Part shown: piece by piece, positions 45,401 to 57,484 of the stretch | Position numbering within the stretch: position 1 is the first letter of the stretch | How the letters are laid out: the number at the start of each line of letters is the position of its first letter | Source: Erythroxylum novogranatense | Taxonomy: Eukaryota > Streptophyta > Magnoliopsida > Malpighiales > Erythroxylaceae | Length of the DNA: 64,000 bases | Assembly (NCBI GenBank): GCA_029891385.1 | Contig: CM057231.1 | Span: 64,711,103-64,775,102 of the forward strand | Reading direction: 5' to 3' | Notes under the pieces: model-generated | Database searches by the model: none | Told to the model about the DNA's origin: nothing | What the model saw: the letters and a program-made list of their open reading frames with translations, nothing else | Program-made: the position numbers and the translations under genes

Positions 45401-46401
45401 GAACCTAAGTCAAACTGGTATTGTGAAGTTTTAGGGACATGAAATTGACGTATAGTTGAGGTGATTGAGAACATAACAATTGTTGTATGGGTAATACCAA
45501 TGGAACAGTGTTGATGAGTAAAATGAATTTGTAATGGGGATTACGAAAATCCAAGTAAAAGAGTAATGATTTGAGTAGATCGAGGCTATTAGAATCTATG
45601 AGATTAGTGTTTTAATTCTAAGGGGATGTGATCGATAAATGACAAATGAAATGCTCGAAGTGTCTTGCCTTGGCCAAAATGCATAAATAGAGATAATCAT
45701 TAATCGATAAATGAAATGTTTCCAAGTGTATCACTACGGTATAGGTGCATAGATGAGGATAAGGCGTAAAAGGAGAAACTGAATTTGTTATAAGTAACCT
45801 CTATGTGGTGTGATGTGAATTAAGCTATGGATTGGTAATTGATAAAGAGGTTTGGATCAAATTGTTACATAAACGAGGATTAGGAAATATTGTTGGGATC
45901 CGATATATGTTATTGATATTGAAAGTGACGAATTATGAGTAATTTTAATGAAATAGTGAGGCAGTGTTGAGTCTGGAAAAAGTGAAAGGTTATTGATCAC
46001 ATTGATTTGAGTTCATTGTGAAATTACTCGAGTAGCGATTTAAGCGGGAAACTAAATTCGTTATTAAATGGCCTCTATCATTGTGGTATGAATAGATTGG
46101 TAAAGTGGTTTATAACCAAAAGATGATTCGATTCATAAAGTGTTTTATGAATTTGGAATAAGAAACATTGTCAAGATCGATAAATGTGTTAATGGTACGA
46201 GCGTGAAGATTTGCAAGTAATTATGAGGAAGCAGTTAAGCAGTGTAGAAAGCGAGAAAGGAAAAAGTGGCGATTGTATTGATTTAGTAAATTAATGAACT
46301 TTGGTCATATAAGGAAAAGAGTGTGAATCATAATGGAAAGGACGGATCAATTCTCTTGTCCTCTGATCAGCTGTATGTGAAATTTGAGGGCGAAATTTTA
46401 A
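42425..46401 (+). other. D internal region without recognisable coding sequence
   Basis: About 4 kb of TG/AT-rich sequence. Open frames reach at most about 70 codons and show no Gag zinc knuckle, protease, FMDD/YXDD or integrase motif. Short stretches resemble in style the tail of element A (1-389). Confidence 0.65.
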
Positions 46402-46415
46402 TTAGGAGGGTGAAT
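46402..46415 (+). other. D polypurine tract
   Basis: TTAGGAGGGTGAAT directly before the 3' LTR TGTAACATCC. It is preceded by GAGGGCGAAATTTTAAT, as in element A (361-380). Confidence 0.7.
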
Positions 46416-49074
46416 TGTAACATCCTTTCTTTGTTAGCAAGGGTATTTTGGTCATTGGGTTGAGCGATTGGATTTCACTGCATTCATTGTTGAGCATATT
46501 CTTGGCCTCTAAATTAAAGAGGAAGCAGGTTTATTGCATATGTATTTATTCATAGGTACATGCATTCATGATTTTCGATGAATTGGAATTTATTGATGGC
46601 TACTTATTTATTGGATTGTGTGATTGAGAAATTAGGAGTTCTTGGGTCAATTGGTGATTGAAAATAGTTTAAGTGTAATTGGAAAGTAATAATGGCTTAT
46701 AGGAAATTTTTGAGAATTAGGAGGAAATGCGGGATAGGAAATATTTGAGAGGCGATGGATTATTGTATGAGTGCTTGAAAAAATTATCCAAGCAATGAAA
46801 AAATTAGAGTGATCTTGATAGGAAATAAACATGTTGAGCTATTGAGATTTCGAGACTGAAAATTGGACTGAATCGGAGACCCTTGTCTATAAATAGCTAA
46901 GTTTGGAATGTGGGAATTACCTAAGGCATTTCTTCTTCTCTCCCACGGTGATCTTACGATTCCTCCCAACGGTGAGAGATCCTTGATTTCTTCTTATGGT
47001 TTCTTCCTTATGGTTAGTCTAACATGTTTATAGTGATTGGTGAAGGTTAGAGGTTCTGAGGTTGGTGGATCGTTGATTTGGAGGATTTAGGGTTACGGTG
47101 GAATCGTGGATTTGAGCTTGATTGGTAAGTTTTAATGTCATTAATGTTGTTATTAATGGTTAGTTGTCACATTTATGGCATTTATTGTGTTTGAATGGGT
47201 AGTGGGAGTGTTTAATCTGGTTTTAGAGAGAGGTTGAAATCAATCGGAGAAGGCGATCGGGCCTTCTGCGCGTCATGACGGCAGAGGCGTGTGGGCTTCG
47301 TCATGACAGTAATTAAATTTATTAAATCATGAGCGAGCTCGAGGTAGGCGTCATGACAGCGCGGTTTAATACGTCATGACGAATGGCGTTCACACCGCAA
47401 TGAAGGGTAGCGAGGATCGCGAAGAAAGCTATTTCATTGGTTTAATTATGGCTTATTGGGCAATTCATGGTATAGACCTCCGATTGAGGTGATTTGATTC
47501 ATTGTGAACTAGAGAAAGAGGTCTACAATTGAGAATAATTAGGAGCATTGGAATGTAATTATGATGGTGCTTGATTCATAGAGACTAAGGTCAATTAAGG
47601 TTAATAGTGTGACCTAAATCTTGAATTGAGACAATTTGGAGTTATAATTAGGATTTTCAATGGATGATTTGACCGATTAATAGGAAATTGCTATAGGGAC
47701 ATTGCATTGAGAAATTGACTGAATTTTAGGATTTGGATCAATTATTGTCGATCAATGACGAAGAGTTAGAATTGGGCCTAAGAGTCTAAAATTGGGTTTT
47801 AACTTAGGAAAATCGTGAACATGCATTGTACATAATTTCATAGAGGCGTATGCATCATCGAATTGTTTAATTGAGCATCTAGTAATGGAATTTGTAATTT
47901 CTTTGTTATAAAAGGCGCCGTTGGATCGTCATTCCACGGACATTCTTTGGAACTTCGGCGATAGCTTCGGAAATGTAACGGTGAGTAACCTAGTTGGTTT
48001 CTCAAATTCCTAACTGTTCAAATGCTCAACGTGAATTACTTGCCAAATGTGAAGCGTATGATTCTTGAAATATACATGATTGGATGGTATGCCTCTCTTG
48101 TATTAGGCGTGAAATTGCATGATCACTTTCTCTTGTCTTGGATTGGATTCTTGTCTTTGAATTCTTGTATATTCTTGAGAAATACAATCTGGGCTTCTAT
48201 AGCCATACCTTGAATCTTGAATTCTGAACAACATATTGCATGCATAAATGCATGCTCGGATAATGGAATGTGACCCAGTTGCTATTATCCTTGAAAAGAG
48301 CCTCGAGCCTCGAACCTTTGTCTTGATCCAGACCCCGAGGCAGGGAGAAATCCTAATGGCGTCACTCTGCACTGAACCTTGAGCATGGGCAATCTTGAAT
48401 AAGCGAAAAGAGTCTCATATGCATTATATACATGGTGATTGAATTGCCAATTGTGCGGCGATTCTTGAGCTAGCGTGATGCCATGATTTCTTGTAAATTG
48501 TGATGTGAGCATTACAATATATTGTAAATTATTACGTGATCTTTATAAAATGGTTATAGACTCATAAATTGTTATATAATGATGTTAATTGAATATTCTT
48601 GTGTGCGTGCTTATCGCAATTTACGTAATGCATGATTTAGTGAACCATCGATGATGGTTTCTCCTTGATTCATAAACTCACTAACATTGCAATTATTTTC
48701 GAGTTTGGCTAGTATCACTGTTAGACAAATGGGAGTATGATTTGATGGCGAAGTGGGAGTCGAGGTCGGGATCAGGTCATATACGCATTTGATACTTTCG
48801 ATTTATGAATTGTCTTTGTTATTTTAGAGGCCCTAATGATTAATATTGTATTGTGAATTGATCATTGAAATAGTGTTTGATTTAAAATGTTTCTATATCG
48901 GGCCCTAATTGTCTATTAATTTCTGCGCTTTTCGAGTGCTTTCAAAAAAAAGATGTCATAATGAGTTTTAAAGCTGCATGAGTGCGCTCACTGCACCCAC
49001 CCTCATGAGTCCGCAGGCTCGGATATCACCATCGATATCGGGTTGAAGTTGACAGACGGAGTGGGAAGTGCTAC
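46416..49074 (+). repeat. D 3' LTR
   Basis: Direct repeat of 39766-42408, with a clear TATA box CTATAAATAGC at 46887. Divergence includes many 1-5-base indels. The hairpin pair and GGTGAGTAACC box (47980) are retained; the acceptor region reads ATTATTTTCGAG instead of ATTATTTTTCAG. Confidence 0.9.
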
Positions 49075-50081
49075 TGATTTTAATTTTCCATCCTTCATTG
49101 AACATGTAGATTATCTTTTCCCTTTCGATGAGGTTCAATTTGCAATTATTGGAGTTAAGAATAAAAAGTTATAAGGTTAGAAAGATTACAGTCTTTGTTC
49201 ATTTGGTAAATTCTTGTTCCATTGGTATTTTTATAGGCAGAAACTTTGAGGTGTGTTTTACCTCTTTTAATGACTAAATGACTTTTGCACTCTTTATGAA
49301 AGTTGTAAATTATCTCTTTATCTTTCCAATGAGGTAAAATGTGTCATTTTAAGGCATGTGTGCTAAAAGATATGAATGTTCAAATTCTTGGCATTGTGTA
49401 GGAAATTAAATTTTAGTGGCAGCAACTTTAAAGCAATTTGTGACCCCCTCTTAATGGCTAAATTAGTTTCTAAATCCTTCTAGGAAGTTTTGAGCTTCTT
49501 TTATCTTTTATTGACACTAAATTTATGAAATTTCGATTTGAGGTGAAAAGTTATTATAGTTTAAAGTTAGAAGTTTTCATTAGTTTAATAGTTGAATTTT
49601 CAATTTGGAGAAATTAAACCCGTTTCCTATTTTATTCGTTTCTCGTCCGTTTGACCTCCGATTTTCACGATTTTGAAGCATTGGATTTCTAAAAAACAAT
49701 TTTATACCCTTTTGGTAAAATGATAGTGTCGGTTTGGTGGGACTTTACGGATAATATTAAAGAGAGTAAATTAAATAACGGTTTTGAATAATTCCATTCT
49801 GAGCGATTTTGTGAGCTATAGAGATTGGATTGAGCGATTTCTAATTCCTAATTGAACTAGATATGGAATTTTATTTTAGCTTAGGAATCGGATCTGATAT
49901 GGGCCCAAAACAAATCAATTTTATTGGAGGATAATTAGGTTGAATTTATCAGAAGTTTTGTTGGGATAGCGTTAAATTAAGTTCGATTTGAGGTTTCTTT
50001 TGTGGTGAGAATTCCTCCTATAAATGAGATCTTGTAGCGTCGGTCCGTGGGGCGTGAACGTGTTCATGGGAGGGTTCAACA
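49075..50081 (+). repeat. Element E 5' LTR, right part
   Basis: The module array continues to about 49700 (TTCATTGAACATGTAGATTA at 49100; ATGAAAGTTGTAAATTATC at 49313), then the LTR ends GGGTTCAACA at 50081. TATA-like CCTATAAATGAG lies at 50016. Confidence 0.65.
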
Positions 50082-50094
50082 TAGTATCGAGCTA
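50082..50094 (+). other. Element E primer-binding site
   Basis: TAGTATCGAGCTA follows the LTR end. It is a degenerate initiator-Met type site, one base short like those of D and F. Confidence 0.6.
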
Positions 50095-50293
50095 TCGGTT
50101 TGGTTCGTTAGAAGAAATTTAGGGTTTTGTGGACCTTTTGAAAGTGACTTATGCATTGTATGCATAAATTGTATGATTTTGAATTGTTTTAAATGATTTT
50201 AGTTTTGAATTCAGCATGTTCAGACCTGAATACTGAAAAATTGTTTTTGTATAGACTTAAAATTTTCCTTTGGTTTTATTCTGAATGAGTAAT

Positions 50294-50787
50294 ATGCCTC
50301 GTCGGGGTAGAACCCGAAGGACTCGATCTCTCGAGCTACTCGCCCGGTGACGGATGGAGTCTCACGTCCCACAAGCTAGGGGACACATTCTACTCTTGAC
50401 CTTTAGGCACCTAGTTGTGCAACTTTGAGAAGCCTCATCCTCCTCCTCCTACCTTATGCTGCGATGGACACCAGAGTCTTCCGAGCCTTTACCCGAGCTT
50501 TCACTTTTGCCATGGGTCGAGGTCTCGAGCTTGCATGCGATTTTGATGTTTAGGGAATGATTTGATCACTGAGTTGGGCAATTGATTTTTATGGTACCAC
50601 AATCGGAGGAAAGCTGAATCTTTGAAGAGGAACGAGAGGTGCTTCTTGGATGAAATGTTACGATGAGGAGAAGGCTATCTTTGTCGGTTTATTGCGGTGA
50701 TGCTCTCCATTGGTGGAATCGATCCCGAGTCGAGGTTATACCACGGTACTTTCATGGAGAGATTTTGGAGAGTTATTGAGAAGAAGT
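50294..50787 (+). pseudogene. Element E gag, 5' part, cut by assembly gap
   Basis: The ATG at 50294 opens MPRRGRTRRTRSLELL and stops after 18 codons. In other frames MDTRVFRAFTRAFTFAM (about 50467) and GDALHWWNRSRVEVIPRYFH (about 50690-50755) follow. The last carries the G.A..WW signature of the Ty3 Gag capsid. Several frameshifts. The sequence runs into the N gap at 50788, so the rest is unknown. Confidence 0.7.
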
Positions 50788-50887
50788 NNNNNNNNNNNNN
50801 NNNNNNNNNNNNNNNNNNNNNNNNNNNNNNNNNNNNNNNNNNNNNNNNNNNNNNNNNNNNNNNNNNNNNNNNNNNNNNNNNNNNNNN
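50788..50887. other. Assembly gap (100 N)
   Basis: Exactly 100 N, the usual placeholder for a gap of unknown size. The 5' LTR and PBS of C2 and the continuation of E must lie in it. Open frames crossing it are artefacts. Confidence 0.98.
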
Positions 50888-51209
50888 CTGCTTTGTTCAT
50901 AGTATAGGTTTGATTCCTTTTGCACAAAATACATCATACTTTGATTTTTGTCTCTTACTTTGCACATTTTATTCTCATACATACACTCGTACATCAATAC
51001 TCTACGCGTTCATCGCATTTCACTTTTATCAGAACTTGTGTGGTGAGCAATTTTATTACCATTCATTTTATTTGTAGATTGATTTTTTTTGGTGCATGCC
51101 GGAGAGGTAGAACTTGTTCAATTCCATCCCAAGTTGAGAGACATTTGAGGAGACTTAGGAAAGAAAGGAAAGAAACGGCGGCGGAGTAGTTGAGCGAGAT
51201 AGTGAGAAT
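50888..51209 (+). other. C2 leader, partial
   Basis: Non-coding sequence between the gap and gag. The last part is purine-rich (aggaaagaaaggaaagaaacgg). No PBS is visible. Confidence 0.45.
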
Positions 51210-52880
51210 ATGGTGAGAATCCAAACATTTTCTGAATCCAGATTATCACTGTTCACCAACCTAGAAATGGGACTAATGGAGGAAATGGTGAGTATGAGAG
51301 AGTGGGAGAAAACAATGAGAACGAGAGGCGTGGGACAATTAGGGAAAACCATGACTTGATGTTCATTATGATCCATCTCTTGTTGCTTGCCCTAATTTTG
51401 ATGTTAATTTTGAGATTAAAGGCTTGTTGATTAATTCTCTTCCTAAATTTCATGGCTTGGTAGGAGAGGATCCATATATGCACCTACAGGCTTTGACAAT
51501 GATCTGTCAGAGTATGAAGCCAGTGGGAGCTACCTTGGATTAAGTGCTTTGGAAGGTGTTTCACTTGTCCTTGGAAGGAAAGCAAGAGAGTGGTATATGA
51601 GTCTTCCTGGGCATGTGGCCAATGCTTACCATATACTTGGGCCAATCTGAGAAGGCCTTTTGGAGAAATACTTTCCGACTTCGGGACATCTTCCATGAGA
51701 AGGAGATTTACTCGGCCCGTCGAGTCGATGAGTCCTTGTATGATTATTGGAACCGCTTCCAGATCTTTTGTCGGATGCCCCCATCACCAAATTCTCGATG
51801 AACAATTGGTGCATTACTTTTATGATGGGTTGAAGAGTCGGGAGAAGGGTATGTTAGATCTTTGCATCTGGAGGCTCTCGATTGACCTTACGACTTTGGA
51901 AGCATGGGATCGATTAAGAAGATGGCTTTAACCCATCAATGATGCACGATGTCGGAGATCGAAGAGGTGCATGAGTTGGGGAGCCTTGGGCTCAGCTAAA
52001 GAATGGAAAGCCTATAATCGAAAGTGGATTCTTTGGAAAATCGGATAACATCAACGGTGTCTTGCATCACGGTAGAGCTGAAAAATTTGAATGTGCATCG
52101 ATCTACTACTTCATGAGCTTACCGCACCTAGTTGTGAAAATTGTGGAGTGGTAATGCATATTTCAGTGTTGCCGGAGACGATATGAGGAAGTTTGACAAT
52201 GTATCAAAGCGGGCGAGAATCGAAATGGGACCCATACTCAACACATACAATGAAGGATGGAAGGCTAATCCTAGATTGATTGGAGGAATGAGGAGAATAG
52301 GGCACCTACAGATTTTCACAAGGGGAGGCGACACTTCCTAGCGGTTCCACTAATCAACGACAATGCCACAGTAGTCCCACCGATGGAGGATACCAATCGG
52401 TTGCTCCAGATATGATGACCTTGATGAAGGAAGAGAGTTCTAATGCTAACGGTTTAATGCTATTGCTTCTTTGATTGAGCAGAGTTCCTCAAAATTGCTT
52501 TGCCGAGTTCGATGCCTTGGAGAAGGATGGAGCAATGGGAGACCAAAGCGGAGAACATAAATTCCTATGTTACTCGGTTGTCTAACAATATGAGTGAAAA
52601 TCAAGCAAAAGCGGTGGGACTATTCCTTGGTATGATGAACGAAGAGTTTGAATGCCATTGCCCTCGGGGTGGGAAGCAAGTGAGGTTTAAGCCTCGAGAT
52701 GGTGAAGAGCCATGTGAGGATAAGATTGAGAGTGAGCGATACCTCCACCACGGGATAAGATTAAGAGATCGAGAAAGTGTGAGGAAGAAGAACTTGACGA
52801 GAGAAAGCAAGCTTCGAGGAACAGGGAACTACTTGAGAGTTCCAATGATCAAGCGAGGATGTGGAGAGTCAAGTAAGCAA
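51210..52880 (+). pseudogene. C2 gag remnant (Athila Gag)
   Basis: The start ATGGTGAGAATCC parallels the C1 start at 5552. Best-conserved stretch: YDPSLVACPNFDVNFEIKG, then LLINSLPKFHGLVGEDPYM, HLQALTMICQSMKPVGATLD, EWYMSLPGH, WNRFQIFCRMP and HYFYDGLKSREKGMLDL. Later pieces: RMEQWETKAENINSYVTRLS and NNMSENQAKAVGLFLGMM (52524-52635). At least five frame changes, but more continuous than C1. Confidence 0.85.
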
Positions 52881-53795
52881 GCGAGGTAAAGGTAAGGAGG
52901 TAAGTATTCAAGACCTTCCTTTTCCAAACTCTTATTTGATGAGCAAGCGCCTAAATGAAAAACAACATGAAAAAAGAAATTATTGACTTGTTTGGGAAGG
53001 TTGAAGTGAATGTGCCTTTGCTAGATTTAGTGAAGAGTTCCGACCTATGAATAATATTTGAAGGATTTGTGCACTAACAAGAGGAAGTTTAGGCGAATGA
53101 GAGAGTGCAAGTGAGTTCAATGTATACGCATTGTTTAAGCCGCAGAATACATCAAGTGTCAAGACCGGATCTTTTACCATCCACTTGCACCTTAGGGAAG
53201 GTGACTATTAGTGAAACTTTGTTAGATGCAGGGGCGTGATAAATGTGATGCCTAAGTCGGTTTATGAGGCCTTAGGGTGAAAGTATTAAGCCTACATCTT
53301 TTGTCCTCCGGTTGGTGATAGATCCTTTAGGCATCCGGTGGGGATAATTGAAGATATCTTGGTGCAAGTTAAAGGTTTAGTGTTTCCTTAGATTTTATGT
53401 TCTTGACATGTCTCACGAGGTTGTGCGAGATACTTCAGCGATTCTTGGGCGAACCTTCCTTGGACAGCAAGTACAATGATTAGCATGAAGGAAGGAAAGA
53501 TAACCATGGAGGTTGGCGATCAAAGGTGAGCTTTAACATGTATGAAGCAATGAAGCACCCGTGAGGATTACTCTCTGCTTGGAGTAAATATGCTTGACAC
53601 GGTTATTGATGATGCATGTTGTGATTTTGCACAAACTTTAACATCTTCTCTGATACTCTTCTTGGAGAACATTTGCTTGCGATGATTTTGTAGGAGAGAC
53701 TTCAAGTCAAGTGTTGGACATGGGCGCACGAGCCAAGCCGTTGGGATGAAACTTCAGTTTTCTACGGGTGACTATCCCAGTTTGAGACCCTACAT
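52881..53795 (+). pseudogene. C2 gag C-terminus and protease remnant
   Basis: LPFPNSYLMSKRLNEKQHEK (about 52915-52975) is followed by the protease region GSFTI, a frameshifted LLDAGA and INVMPKSVYEALG (53225-53275), and FRHPVGIIEDI. The catalytic Asp is present, with a frameshift immediately after. After SLRPYM (about 53790) the sequence moves into the post-integrase block, as in C1. Confidence 0.75.
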
Positions 53796-53864
53796 GAGAC
53801 CGAGTTGTTTCTGCGCTGCATTCTCATTTTATTCATGCATCTATTTGGAAGTGATGAAAAATTT

Positions 53865-53903
53865 TGTGTTGCATGAATATCTTGATTAAGTGTGGGGAGA
53901 AAC
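53865..53903 (+). other. C2 internal polypurine-like motif, copy 1
   Basis: TTGCATGAATATCTTGATTA followed by AGTGTGGGGAGAAACC. Nearly identical to B at 16707-16742. Confidence 0.7.
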
Positions 53904-54114
53904 CTGGCGATGAACTAGGCATGTAGTTAGGTAGGATTTTGTTCATTGTTTGAATAAATTGCTTTCCCTTTGTTAGCTTTACATCTTTCTAAAGCAGCAT
54001 GACATTCTTTGGAGGATAAATTTTGGGAGATTGATTGTTTTAGATTGATTGTTGATTGGATTAAGTCGGGGTTTGTGTCTTTCTTTTTAAATGCGAAGCC
54101 TTTTGACGTATTGT

Positions 54115-54235
54115 ATTTATCGTCGCGGCGTACCTCGTTCCTCTTTTATGCCTCGTCGAGGCGTATTTGTATTTATGCGTCGCGGCGTATCTTATTCATA
54201 TAAACGCTTCGTCGCGGCGTGCCCACTCTCGACAC
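54115..54235. repeat. C2 CG-rich cassettes upstream of the ORF2 leader
   Basis: Four copies of CGTCGCGGCGTA or close variants at about 54120, 54150, 54178 and 54210, spaced about 30 bp in AT/pyrimidine-rich sequence. Confidence 0.65.
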
Positions 54236-54493
54236 ATGACGTCCCATCGTTTGAAGTACCCTTTTTGTCCCTTATGTCCACGGTCTTGGCGTTTATCGGA
54301 GCCCTTCTTGTCTTTTCACGTTCGGACGTTCCATCTTCTTTCCACTTCATCTTCTTCTTCTTCTTCTTCTTCTTCTTCTCTTTTCTTCTTACTTCTTTTC
54401 TTTTCCGCTTTGAATCGTTGCTCTAGCTCTCTCAGTTCGCTCTCTCTATGTTCTTTGAGTCCACATCAGTCTCCTTCTTGCATCTCGATCTTT
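54236..54493 (+). promoter_or_regulatory. C2 pyrimidine-rich leader of ORF2
   Basis: C/T-rich region with a (CTT)n microsatellite at 54346-54380, ending at the 5' splice site ATCTTT|GTAAGTG. It corresponds to 8590-8764 in C1 and 17210-17346 in B. Confidence 0.45.
54346..54380 (+). repeat. (CTT)n microsatellite
   Basis: About 11 consecutive CTT/TTC units within the C2 leader. Confidence 0.9.
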
Positions 54494-54796
54494 GTAAGTG
54501 TCCCATTGTCCTTCATGTTCTTGTTTTTCATCTGCGTTGTTAGAGGTTTTGAGTTAGGTTTCCATGATGAAGCGTTATTCGTCGTGATCGTCTGAAAAAA
54601 ATACGCCATCGCCGCTGATGGCGCGTTGCCTCGTCGCGATGTCTGAAATACCTTGCCTTCGTGACATCGATTCTGCGTCGCGGCGTCTAATCGAGGACTT
54701 GGCCTCGCATGCGGCGTCTGCCCTGCGTCATGACGAGGAGGCTGATTTTTGTTAATTCCTTATTGATTTTTCTATTACATTTCTTTTTGTTTGCAG
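54494..54796 (+). other. C2 putative leader intron before ORF2
   Basis: Donor GTAAGTGT at 54494 and acceptor TTTTTGTTTGCAG ending at 54796, with the ORF2 ATG at 54800. It holds CG-rich cassettes (54580-54735) in the CGTCGCGGCGTC flavour. Confidence 0.55.
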
Positions 54797-54799
54797 GAT

Positions 54800-55860
54800 A
54801 TGCCTCGTCTGAAAAAATGCTAGCAAGTCCAGCGTCCATGTCCTTCCTCTCCCTCACTTTCGCTTGTGAGTCTATTTACTGCTCCACTTGTTTCCCTCAT
54901 CCGTAGTCTCTCCACCTTCCTTGGGGTTTCTCTGCTAATTCTCCTCTCCTTAACCCTCATTCTTTGCACCACCCTCCCCCCCATTCCCTTCTCTCGGGTT
55001 GATCAAAGTATGTTGCCACAGCCTTAAAGCGAGACCGGGCCATCTTGAAGGAAAAACCTTCGTTTGACCCATGCCACTAACCCATTTGTCCACCAACTCT
55101 TGAACTCAACCTCATCACCTTGCCCATACAGTACCTCTGAGGAACATCACCTTCGCCCTTGATTACTACACCGTGCCATTCTTAGGGTCTTATGGCATTG
55201 CATTCGTGGTGTCTCCATTCCCGTGCCTTTACTTCCATCTCTATTAGAGCATTATCGACTTCCTCCACCCGTTGCCCTTCTGGAGACTCATACATGAGTA
55301 CCCTTGGGATGATGTTCTTCATACTCTACGCCTGAGGGTATTGAATAGTATCAACCAGGGCTCAATGATATCTCCTTGTGTGACCTTGATCTGAAGCCGT
55401 CCATGGCTTCATTTTATCTGCAACAACATCCTTCCTACTACCCTCCTAGCCATGGTTCCCGAGGAGGCGGGCTCTTTATATTTATCTGTTGATGGTGGAT
55501 CGACGGTCGATCTCGCCCATTCCATCACCTCTTCCTTAATCAATGCATCCTCTCCACCACTGACCATTCTCTCATATTTCCTCACCTTATCAACGACATA
55601 TTAAGACCCTATCGGATCCGGAACATCAAGCAAACCTTACCTTTGAGCACCCCACCTTTCCGATTACATCCGTCTCCTTGACCTCGTGGCCTTCTACCCC
55701 ATCTACCCTTCCCACCTTCTTCTCCTTCCCTCCCCTACTACTTACATCCTATTCCTTCCCTCCTCTTCCTCCTGTTCTTGTTCCTCCACAGAGGCTCCTC
55801 CTCGTGATCACATTCCTCCCCCTTCCTCCTCTGCTTGATCGCCCTTCTTGTGGCGACTAG
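54800..55860 (+). pseudogene. C2 ORF2 remnant
   Basis: Starts MPRLKKC then a stop. Recognisable later segments are PFVHQLLNSTS, RPWLHFICNNILPTT (about 55398-55445) and VPEEAGSLYLSVDGGSTVDL, followed by a Pro/Ser-rich C-terminus. Same protein as in B and C1, with many frameshifts. Confidence 0.65.
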
Positions 55861-56199
55861 CGCGAGAATAAAAGGCTCAGATAGCTGCAGACCGCCAATA
55901 TTACCATCGATGTTCACACTTATTGCGGATCGCTTCTGCTGCCCATTCCTCCTGTTCCCAGGATCCTTGGTGGTCTAGTACTTCTCTGCTGCTCCTCCGG
56001 ACCCTGGTGATGATCCTCAAACTTAACTTTATCTTTAGTTCTTTTCTTTTATTATATTTCTTTTCTTTTGTTGTATTTCTTTCCTTTTGTTGTCTTTTCT
56101 TCATGTATTTAGTTCCTTAGTTCTTTTGTTTCTTTTGTCCTTGACTTAATCCGCTTCATGCTCAATCTATGATTTTTGTGCCTTCTTCTTCCTCTACTT

Positions 56200-56236
56200 T
56201 TCATTGAGGACAATGTGTACTTCAAGTGTCGGGGAG
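56200..56236 (+). other. C2 internal polypurine-like motif, copy 2
   Basis: TCATTGAGGACAATGTGTAC followed by TTCAAGTGTCGGGGAG. A partial echo (ATTGAGGACAATATG) lies at 56277. Confidence 0.6.
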
Positions 56237-57484
56237 TTGTTTCCTCATTTATTTTTCACATTGTATGACTGTTGATATTGAGGACAATATGAATTGTTGG
56301 CTAATTGGTGCATTCTGGCGATAAACTTGGTGAATTTTCTATCTTTCTTTCATTATGCATTTCTTCGCATGACGAGTGTCCACGTTACGGTGAAGCGTTC
56401 TTCAATTTTGTATCGTGCGGCGTCATCCTTGATATGTCGCGGCGTCCATATCTCGGCGTCTACTTCGCGCGTCATGACATAATGCTCATGCATGAATGAT
56501 TACGTGCAATTCTTCCACTCATTTCAAATTTATCTCGCACTAGACTTTTGTGGCTTTTGTTTTCAAAGTTTTACTAGGTTGAAAATGATGCTTGAGTTTT
56601 TGAAAACACCTTCCATCCTTTAATGATAATTGACCTTGACAAAATCTTGCTTTCAATGTTCTCAATTCAAAGTGAATGGAAGCATACTAACAAAGTGACA
56701 TTGTGAGTTTTGAGACTTGAGATTGTTAAATGGAGATTATACCACTTGTGGAAGGATATTTGAGCCATAACTTTTCCTCTATCTTTGTGTGCATGTACTT
56801 ATTTCATTCTTTTCTAGAACTTGTTTCAATTCTTACTTGAAAGCTTAATGGATTGAATTTTTGTTGATATGATAGGCGTTCCTTTCTCGACCCATTTTCC
56901 TAAACCTTTGTCACTTACATTTATCCACTTGCTAGCCCTTTGAGCCCTCTATTATGAGCATTTGCATTCATATCATTGTGGTGTCATCGGTTATTTTGCC
57001 TATGTCAAAATAACATAAAAAAAATAAAAAAAAAAAAATTGTGTGTCGAGAAGAACAATGTCTAAAATGTTCAAATTACAAAAAAAAGTTGCATTACATT
57101 TATGCAAATGATTAGTTGCATTCCTTTGTTGACATCGTTCGCGTTTAGTGCATATGCTCATATTTTCTTTCTTTCGTTCATCAAATATGAGCATATGCCT
57201 AATTGACCTCTGAACATAGTAGAGATGGATTAAGTAGATTGAGAGAAAAAATATCCCTGAACCTGAGTGGTGAACGAAAACACTATATCTTGAGTCTATC
57301 TCTTACATTCATTCTCGGTGCTTGAATTCTTTCAATGTTTATTTTATTAGCACTCTTTCATTTCTTTGTGGTTGAATTATGAGAGTGACTTGCGTCAATT
57401 TCATTTTATTGTTTTGAGCATGGATGCTATTTTCTTTTTCTCTTGTATTCTTTTGACTCTTGTAAACTTTGTCCGAAGTCTGAA
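56237..57484 (+). other. C2 long 3' non-coding region
   Basis: Homologous to C1 10482-11628 and B 19032-20268. Shared blocks include CATACTAACAAAGTGAC near 56682 and GACTTGAGATTG near 56715, and an A-rich tract at 57005-57090. Short CG-rich cassettes at 56385-56475 have no obvious counterpart in B. Confidence 0.6.

Larger units (their letters stand above)
39766..49074 (+). mobile_element. Element D: full-length LARD-like long-LTR retrotransposon
   Basis: Two direct LTRs (39766-42408, 2643 bp; 46416-49074, 2659 bp) flank a 4.0-kb internal region. An iMet-type PBS (42412) follows the left LTR and a purine tract (46402-46415) precedes the right one. No Gag, protease, RT or integrase motif was recognised in either strand of the internal region, so it must rely on enzymes of another element. 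Long LTRs with a few kb of non-coding interior match the definition of LARDs. It is inserted in LTR E; flanking gtttt and gattt may be an imperfect target duplication. Confidence 0.85.

Noticed and set aside
50697..51077. Open frames crossing the N gap on both strands
   Set aside because: The residues across the gap are unknown, and the frames join E gag to an unrelated Athila leader.
54091..54595. Ser/Phe-rich ORFs of 111 and 142 codons in C2
   Set aside because: They translate the C/T-rich leader and (CTT)n microsatellite and cross the putative splice donor.
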